Below are positions 10,806 through 14,606 of a stretch of 14,606 nt of DNA, piece by piece. Source of the stretch: Ectocarpus siliculosus (Eukaryota; Sar; Phaeophyceae; Ectocarpales; Ectocarpaceae); assembly GCA_000310025.1 (NCBI GenBank), contig FN649755.1, positions 3,036,769-3,051,374 of the forward strand, given 5' to 3'. The first letter of the stretch is position 1, and the number at the start of each line of letters is the position of its first letter. The position numbers and the translations under genes were made by a program. The notes beneath the pieces are model-generated. The model did no database searches. It saw only the letters and a program-made list of their open reading frames with translations, and was not told the origin of the DNA.

Positions 10806-13392
10806 CTGGAAGCAGAGCAAATAATGATGAGGTGCGGGCGTTTGATAAAACGTTATTGTGATACTTCACTGCTGTAAAACGTTGCTGCAAATTCATTGTG
10901 CTTGCTGAAAGATTTCAATGTGTTCATTGACCACGGGTTTGAGTAAACGGCACAAATGCTTGTGAGCGCTGACTTCGGAGTGAAGACGGAAAAAAAAAAA
11001 AAGTGGACATTCATTCACCGTATCTTTGAAAAAAATCACTTGAGTTCCTTCATCGTAAGAAGTCACTGTGCTGATTGTAAAGGTTCTTTGTACTCATTGA
11101 AACATTTCGTTGAATTCGTTGTGAATAACCACTGTGTGAAGTGAAGCGAATTTGTGTATCCGTTGCAATGAATTAATTTGCGTCCCTTGCAAAACTGCTC
11201 ATTCATTTCACAAATCATAATATATAAAAAAAAAAATCGGTCGACAACGGCCGATCGGCTGATCCCATATTTGTACCGACAAGCGGAGGAAAGTGTTGCG
11301 GTTTAACCACTGATCTTCGCGAGAGAGTAAACGCGTCAAACCAAAACGACAGCTACTGCTTTTACCAGTCGATACAAAAGGGCTGCTGTAATAGCGGTCA
11401 TGATGTATTTCGCGGTCCGGAATAGTGCGGTTCCCGATATATCGCGGAAACAGTCCCTGGGCACAACAACCTACCCTGCTACTACTATCATTATTTCGGG
11501 ATGTTTCCCCAACGCCGCGGGTCCCGATGTAAGGCGGCGACATTTTCTCTGTCACCACATCTGACAGTATTGAGAACACTCGGCGGGTCCACTGTACCAG
11601 AATCGCCCGACCGTTGCATGAAGGAGCAGCTGCTCCTGCCAGAATGGTTTGTGCCGAACCCAAAGCACTTTGAGGTTGTTTTGGCAATCGGGAATGAGCT
11701 GGTCCTGCTGCCTCTCGTATTGGTATCTTGCATCCCCCTTTCGAGGACACAGTGTGCGGCATATATATGAGACATCACACTCCGAAGACCGATTTTCAAA
11801 AGCTCGACTGGAGTACCCCACAGCAGAAAAAAGTGGTGGCACCGGAAAATGACGGAGTTGGAATCGTCTCTCGTCACGAGTTTCCAAAAATGCATCGATT
11901 ACTATTTCACGCAAATCTCTTCGCCAGTGGATTGATCGTGAACTTTTGAATATCCGTCCGTCACCCGCGGTAGGCATGCGGTCCTCTCACCAGGGTCTTC
12001 GATCCCTCGATGCCGTCCAGCAGCTGCTGAGCCCCGGTTGCGGTGAAGGTGTCGTCTTCGCCATAAAGAACCAGGGCGCCCGTCTTGATGTCCTTGAGCT
12101 GTTTATCGGCGTGCCAAAAACGGAAGAAAAGCGACGCTTAGTGTGTACTTGTCGCGTCGGTTTTCTGTTGCTGTTGCTGACGTTGATGTTGCTGTAGTTG
12201 CTGCTGGTGTCTTCGAGCTTCGTATCGGCGTGCAAATCGGAACGCAACCCAACTCAACGGGATTTTGTTGTTGATGATGATACAGGGAACCACAACTGTC
12301 AGATGCATAGGCGAGCACCGCAAGGAGCGGATTGGAGACAAAAAACAAACACAAACACAACTTCTGCCGTCTGCCGTTGGGAACAGGTAGGACCACTTCT
12401 ACCACATCAAAACCAAAACATATTCGACAAATACCCAAAGGTCGCCCCGGTGGTCTAGTTGGTATCCTCGAAACCTTCTAGTGGCCAGGTCAGGGGTCGA
12501 ATCCCGGCGTAAGCGAGCTTTCCTTGCAAAGTAAGTTTTTCTCTCGCTTCCGCTCCTGGCCTAGTGGATAGCGCTAGTTCGTGTATACACAGAGGGCAGA
12601 GAGCGCTGAACTCTTCTCCCATCAAAAATCGAAGGCAGCATACCGCAGGAGGGGAGCGTAGAGAGGGGCTCTTCTGTGTGACCACGCGTTGGAGTGAACA
12701 GCACTAATGCTGTGAGCGCTGATTTGAAGTGAAGAAAAAAAAAGAAAAAAAAAAGGGAAAGACTGTTGTACATCCTCTGAATAGCTTCAAATAAAACCGA
12801 TCCGGGAATCCGGGTTGTTAAGGAGTAGGGGGTATGATATCTTACGTATGCAACCTACGGTATGAACTTACGTCATCCGTTGTGTCACAGGAGAGGGCTA
12901 ACTTGCCGGCAGGGTTTCATGAGATATCACACCCTGGACCAATTTTCGAAGCTGGATCACTCCACGACGAAAGAGGATCCTGACATCAATTATCCTGCCG
13001 AGAAATCGAGCTTGGAAAAATCGGACCAGGGGGTATGATATCTTACGTATGCAACCTACGGTATGGACTTACCTCATCCGTTGTGCCGCACGAGAGGGCT
13101 ACCTTGCCGACAGGTTTTCATGAGATATCACACCCTGGACCAATTTTCGAAGCTGGATCACTCCACGACGAAAGAGGATGCTGACATCAATTATCCTGCC
13201 GAGAAATCGAGCTTTGAAAATCGGACCAGGGGGTATGATATCTTACGTATGCGACCTACGGTATGAACTTGCCTCATCCGTTGTGTCGAAGGAGAGGGCT
13301 ATCTTGGTCCTGGCCATGACGGACCAGTGATGGGCGAAGCTGGCCTCCTTCAGGAACACGCGCTTCGCCCAACGGGGCTCGTGTTTTTCCAC
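10719..13392 (-). CDS. alpha/beta-hydrolase-fold protein, C-terminal part (5'-partial, three exons)
   Basis: Joined exons on the minus strand are 13392-13273, 12098-11991 and 10805-10719, all phase 0, giving 104 residues and stop TGA at 10721-10719. Exon order matches the end of the alpha/beta-hydrolase fold: cap/helix region ending in SFDTTDE, a strand with ALVLYGEDD (the final Asp is the usual catalytic acid position), a helix with QQLLDGIEGSK, then LPGGHLCH with the catalytic His and a final helix KVVTEYLL. This agrees with the common pattern 'FD....L..I..P.LVL.G..D......a..L...I.gs.l..l.ggGHl'. The nucleophile elbow (G.S.GG) and start would lie upstream and were not found up to 14606. Substrate is unknown. 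Introns are 1174 and 1185 bp. Its exon edges are also copied into the introns. Confidence 0.75.
10929..11001 (+). mobile_element. SINE 3'-tail copy with poly-A
   Basis: GACCACGGGTTTGAGTAAAC, then GGCACAAATGC, TGTGAGCGCTGA and GTGAAGACGG followed by 12 or more A's. It matches the 3' end of the SINE at 12681-12755 with scattered changes. The tRNA-like head is absent, so it is either 5'-truncated or from another family with the same tail. Confidence 0.65.
11766..11955. mobile_element. degenerate relative of the 9972 foldback element
   Basis: Shares GACCGATTTTCAAA..GCTCGA, CAGCAGAA, the GACGG.GTTG.A..CGTCT interior and CGAG.TTTCC.AAAATG.ATCG with 9972-10195 in the same order. The right arm is decayed. 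Confidence 0.6.
11991..12098 (-). CDS. alpha/beta-hydrolase exon with the acidic catalytic loop
   Basis: Encodes LKDIKTGALVLYGEDDTFTA followed by TGAQQLLDGIEGSKTL, 36 codons in phase 0. The acceptor is GATAAACAG behind a TTTTCTTCCGTTTTT tract, and the donor is GTGAGA at 11990. The GEDD motif after a hydrophobic strand is typical of the loop holding the catalytic Asp in alpha/beta hydrolases. Confidence 0.78.
12205..12245 (-). repeat. degenerate copy of a hydrolase acceptor
   Basis: On the minus strand CGTTCCGATTTGCACGCCGA and TACGAAGCTCGAAGA resemble the true acceptor at 12090-12126 (TTCCGTTTTTGGCACGCCGA, TAAACAGCTCAAGGA). The AAACAG has become ACGAAG. A CAA/CAG-type microsatellite (12160-12205) lies between the copies. 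Confidence 0.6.
12444..12760 (+). mobile_element. tRNA-derived SINE
   Basis: A tRNA-like head carries an A box TGGTCTAGTTGG (12451-12462) and a B box GGGTCGAATCC (12494-12504). A second A-box-like stretch, TGGCCTAGTGGATAGCG, follows at 12557-12573, suggesting a dimeric or compound head. The body ends with GTGAGCGCTGATTTGAAGTG and an A-rich tail (about 12733-12755). The cloverleaf does not close properly, so this is not a working tRNA gene. It sits antisense in a hydrolase intron. Confidence 0.7.
12828..13270 (-). repeat. 200-bp tandem array: hydrolase exon tail copies plus foldback elements
   Basis: GGGGGTATGATATCTTACGT occurs near 12829, 13030 and 13230 (period about 200). After each comes CCTACGGTATG and a copy of the exon tail (CTCATCCGTTGTG on the + strand). 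In the two outer copies the minus-strand donor is GTAAGT, against GCAAGT at the real exon end. Between them are foldback segments (12921-13044, 13122-13244) whose arms (GAGATATCACACCCTGGACC and its partner) resemble the 9972 element. Confidence 0.82.
13273..13392 (-). CDS. alpha/beta-hydrolase exon, cap region
   Basis: Encodes VEKHEPRWAKRVFLKEASFA, then HHWSVMARTKIALSFDTTDE. The acceptor GTGGACAG precedes 13392. The 3' end is set at 13273, where GAG is followed by GCAAGT, the consensus of a GC donor. This gives phase 0 into the next exon and the expected FD-x-x-x-x-L pattern of the family. Both edges of this exon are tandemly copied: the acceptor at 13376-13645 and the donor side at 12828-13110. 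Confidence 0.68.
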
Positions 13393-13645
13393 CTGTCCAC
13401 ATAGCAGCGGTAACAAAAATAAGAGAGAACAAAAGCTCGTTTTTCTCCACTTATCCACACCGGAGCGATAGCAACAAGAAGAGTTTAAAAGCTCGTGTGT
13501 TTCCACCTGTCCACACAGCAGCGACAACGAAAGAAGAGTTTATAAGAGCTCGCGTGTTTCCACCTGTCCACACCGCAGCAATATCAAAAAGAAGGGTTTA
13601 AAAAAGCTCGTGTGTTTCCACCTGTCCACAACGCAGCGATGACGA
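13376..13645 (-). repeat. 57-bp minisatellite made of hydrolase acceptor copies
   Basis: CCACCTGTCCACA or close variants begin at 13389, 13447, 13503, 13560 and 13618 (spacings 58, 56, 57, 58). Each unit, read on the minus strand, contains GTGTGGACAGGTGGAAA and CACGAGC, the acceptor and first codons of the exon starting at 13392. All but the second unit keep the GACAGGTGG junction. Confidence 0.85.
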
Positions 13646-13751
13646 AAAGAGAAGAGAATGATAGAGACACCAGCTGGCATCGCTGGTACCAGTTCAGCCT
13701 TTTAGACTTCAATGGACTGAAAAAAACGCCCAGGATGTAATTGGTGGTTCG

Positions 13752-13811
13752 GTTTAGCGACCTGTCCTGATTGGCGGCCATATTTCGCCGTGACACTAGG
13801 GGTCGCTAAAC
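13752..13811. repeat. short inverted repeat
   Basis: GTTTAGCGACC at 13752-13762 is the exact reverse complement of 13801-13811, with 38 bases between. It could be a small hairpin or the ends of a tiny transposon remnant. No target duplication is seen. Confidence 0.55.
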
Positions 13812-14029
13812 AGGGGCCCCCCATGTATGGATTTCTACAGCGGTAGGGGGCGAATGTTCCTGCGTGGACGCAGTCGCATGGCTGAAAGAAGCGGTGGTAC
13901 CGCTTGTCAGGCGCGGTCTAAAGACAACAGCAAGAGGACATATCTACAAACAAAAAACAAATGGCTGACAGCTTCACAACGCTACATGTGGGAGGTGCGC
14001 CGCTGCAAAGAAATGAGCCGAACGTTTTT
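13812..14029. other. stretch without recognised gene
   Basis: Upstream of the recognised hydrolase exons. GGTGGTACCGCTTGTCAGGC at 13892 is an outlying piece of the array at 14030-14245. No nucleophile-elbow exon of the hydrolase was found. Confidence 0.45.
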
Positions 14030-14245
14030 CAGCACTTTGTACCGATCGATACGCAAGGCAAGTCGAGAATCACATGATTGCAAAGCAAATAGTCGTACTG
14101 CTCGTCACAACGCGGTGCAACAATCGATACGCAGAGAAAGTCGAGAGAGTCGCATGATCGCCAAAAACAAATGGTGGTACTGCCCGTCAAAATGCGGTGC
14201 CACAATCGATACGCAGGGCAAGTCGAGAGTGGCATGATTGCAGAG
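14030..14245. repeat. about 80-bp tandem repeat
   Basis: Three units anchored on TCGATACGCA at 14046, 14124 and 14206. Each continues with AAGTCGAGAG, CATGATTGC or CATGATCGC, and a (GG)T.GTACTGC.CGTCA...GCGGTG segment. By analogy it might derive from an exon edge, but no exon is recognised. Confidence 0.8.
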
Positions 14246-14451
14246 ACACTACGTCCTTCCGGCAACAACTCCGTACACATCTAAACTGAACCCTCCTTTG
14301 GCTATATTCTGTTCTGCTCGCTCGGCAAAAAGGGAGGGCGAATCGCTATTCGTATTGTTGATTGCATCGCGCGTTCATTTCGAGGGGAGCTGGGGTATTA
14401 GTTGCTGAATACAATCTCTTAAAAGCATGATTTTTTTTTTCTGAATATAAC
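14246..14451. other. stretch without recognised features
   Basis: Nothing supportable apart from a poly-T run at 14431-14440. Confidence 0.4.
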
Positions 14452-14529
14452 CCAACGAATCCGTCTCTATCTAAGAAAATAGTCTATAACAAGATAGATT
14501 AGCAATTAATTCATAGCATCAGAGAAAGA
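14452..14529. repeat. dispersed repeat, copy 2
   Basis: Partner of 894-964, same orientation, preceded by a T-rich run. It has a short insertion (TATA) after AGTC. Confidence 0.7.
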
Positions 14530-14606
14530 TTTTGGAATGCGGCGGGATGTCTCCCGTTTCGGCTGGATTACTGCCGTTTCACTAAGTGATGAAGTTCCTC
14601 ACCACG

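Larger units (their letters stand above)
10806..11990 (-). other. last hydrolase intron
   Basis: Contains a degenerate foldback element (11766-11955) and the 3' tail of a SINE with poly-A (10929-11001). The stretch 11002-11765 has no gene or repeat I recognise. Several ORFs of 60-184 codons there lack homology and have no coding-like features. Donor GTGAGA, acceptor CTGCTTCCAG. Confidence 0.7.
12099..13272 (-). other. hydrolase intron (GC-AG)
   Basis: Read on the minus strand, it begins GCAAGT and ends AAACAG. It contains copies of the exon tail with foldback elements (12828-13250), a SINE on the opposite strand (12444-12760), a degenerate copy of the downstream acceptor (about 12205-12245) and a CAA/CAG-type microsatellite (12160-12205). 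The stretch 12250-12440 shows nothing recognised. Confidence 0.7.

Noticed and set aside
10629-10877. Plus-strand frame of 82 codons
   Set aside because: It is the antisense of the hydrolase terminal exon, which carries the recognisable GGH motif on the minus strand.
11208-11762. Minus-strand frame of 184 codons in the last hydrolase intron
   Set aside because: No family motif, irregular composition, and it lies between two exons whose phases join directly.
12444-12520. Functional tRNA gene
   Set aside because: A and B boxes are present but the acceptor, anticodon and T stems do not pair well, and an A-rich SINE body follows.

Overview
This is a window of eukaryotic nuclear genome. Protein-coding information sits in short exons joined by introns of roughly 0.6 to 1.4 kb. 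Polypyrimidine tracts, long simple repeats and tandem duplications fill most of the rest. A multicellular stramenopile (brown-alga type) genome would fit the base composition, the long introns and the C/T-rich acceptors, but that placement is a weak guess: no taxon-specific marker is present.

Two genes can be supported. On the + strand, seven exons between 188 and 7535 encode the C-terminal two thirds of NMD3, the adaptor that carries nascent 60S ribosomal subunits out of the nucleus. Its N-terminal zinc-ribbon exons lie off the left edge. On the - strand, three exons between 13392 and 10719 encode the C-terminal about 104 residues of an alpha/beta-hydrolase-fold protein, including the strand ending in the acidic GEDD motif and the GGH histidine exon. 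Its upstream exons lie beyond the right edge or were not found. The genes converge tail to tail, with about 3.2 kb of repeats between the two stop codons. I see no functional link between them.

The striking property is the intron content. At most exon boundaries of both genes, part of the exon together with its splice site has been copied in tandem into the neighbouring intron, from one degenerate copy to arrays of five to eight. Copies of acceptor regions lie before exons 3, 4 and 6 of NMD3 and before two hydrolase exons. Copies of exon ends with donors follow exons 3 and 5 of NMD3 and one hydrolase exon. A higher-order satellite in NMD3 intron 6 begins at the exon 6 donor. One copy (5191-5283) still reads as a conserved in-frame exon. 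Two introns use GC donors.

Other content: a short foldback (MITE-like) family (9972-10195, 11766-11955 and smaller relatives at 12921-13244), a tRNA-derived SINE (12444-12760) whose 3' tail recurs at 10929-11001, a dispersed repeat at both window edges (894-964, 14452-14529), and tandem arrays at 8399-9130 and 14030-14245. No rRNA, functional tRNA, CRISPR array or bacterial-type operon is seen.
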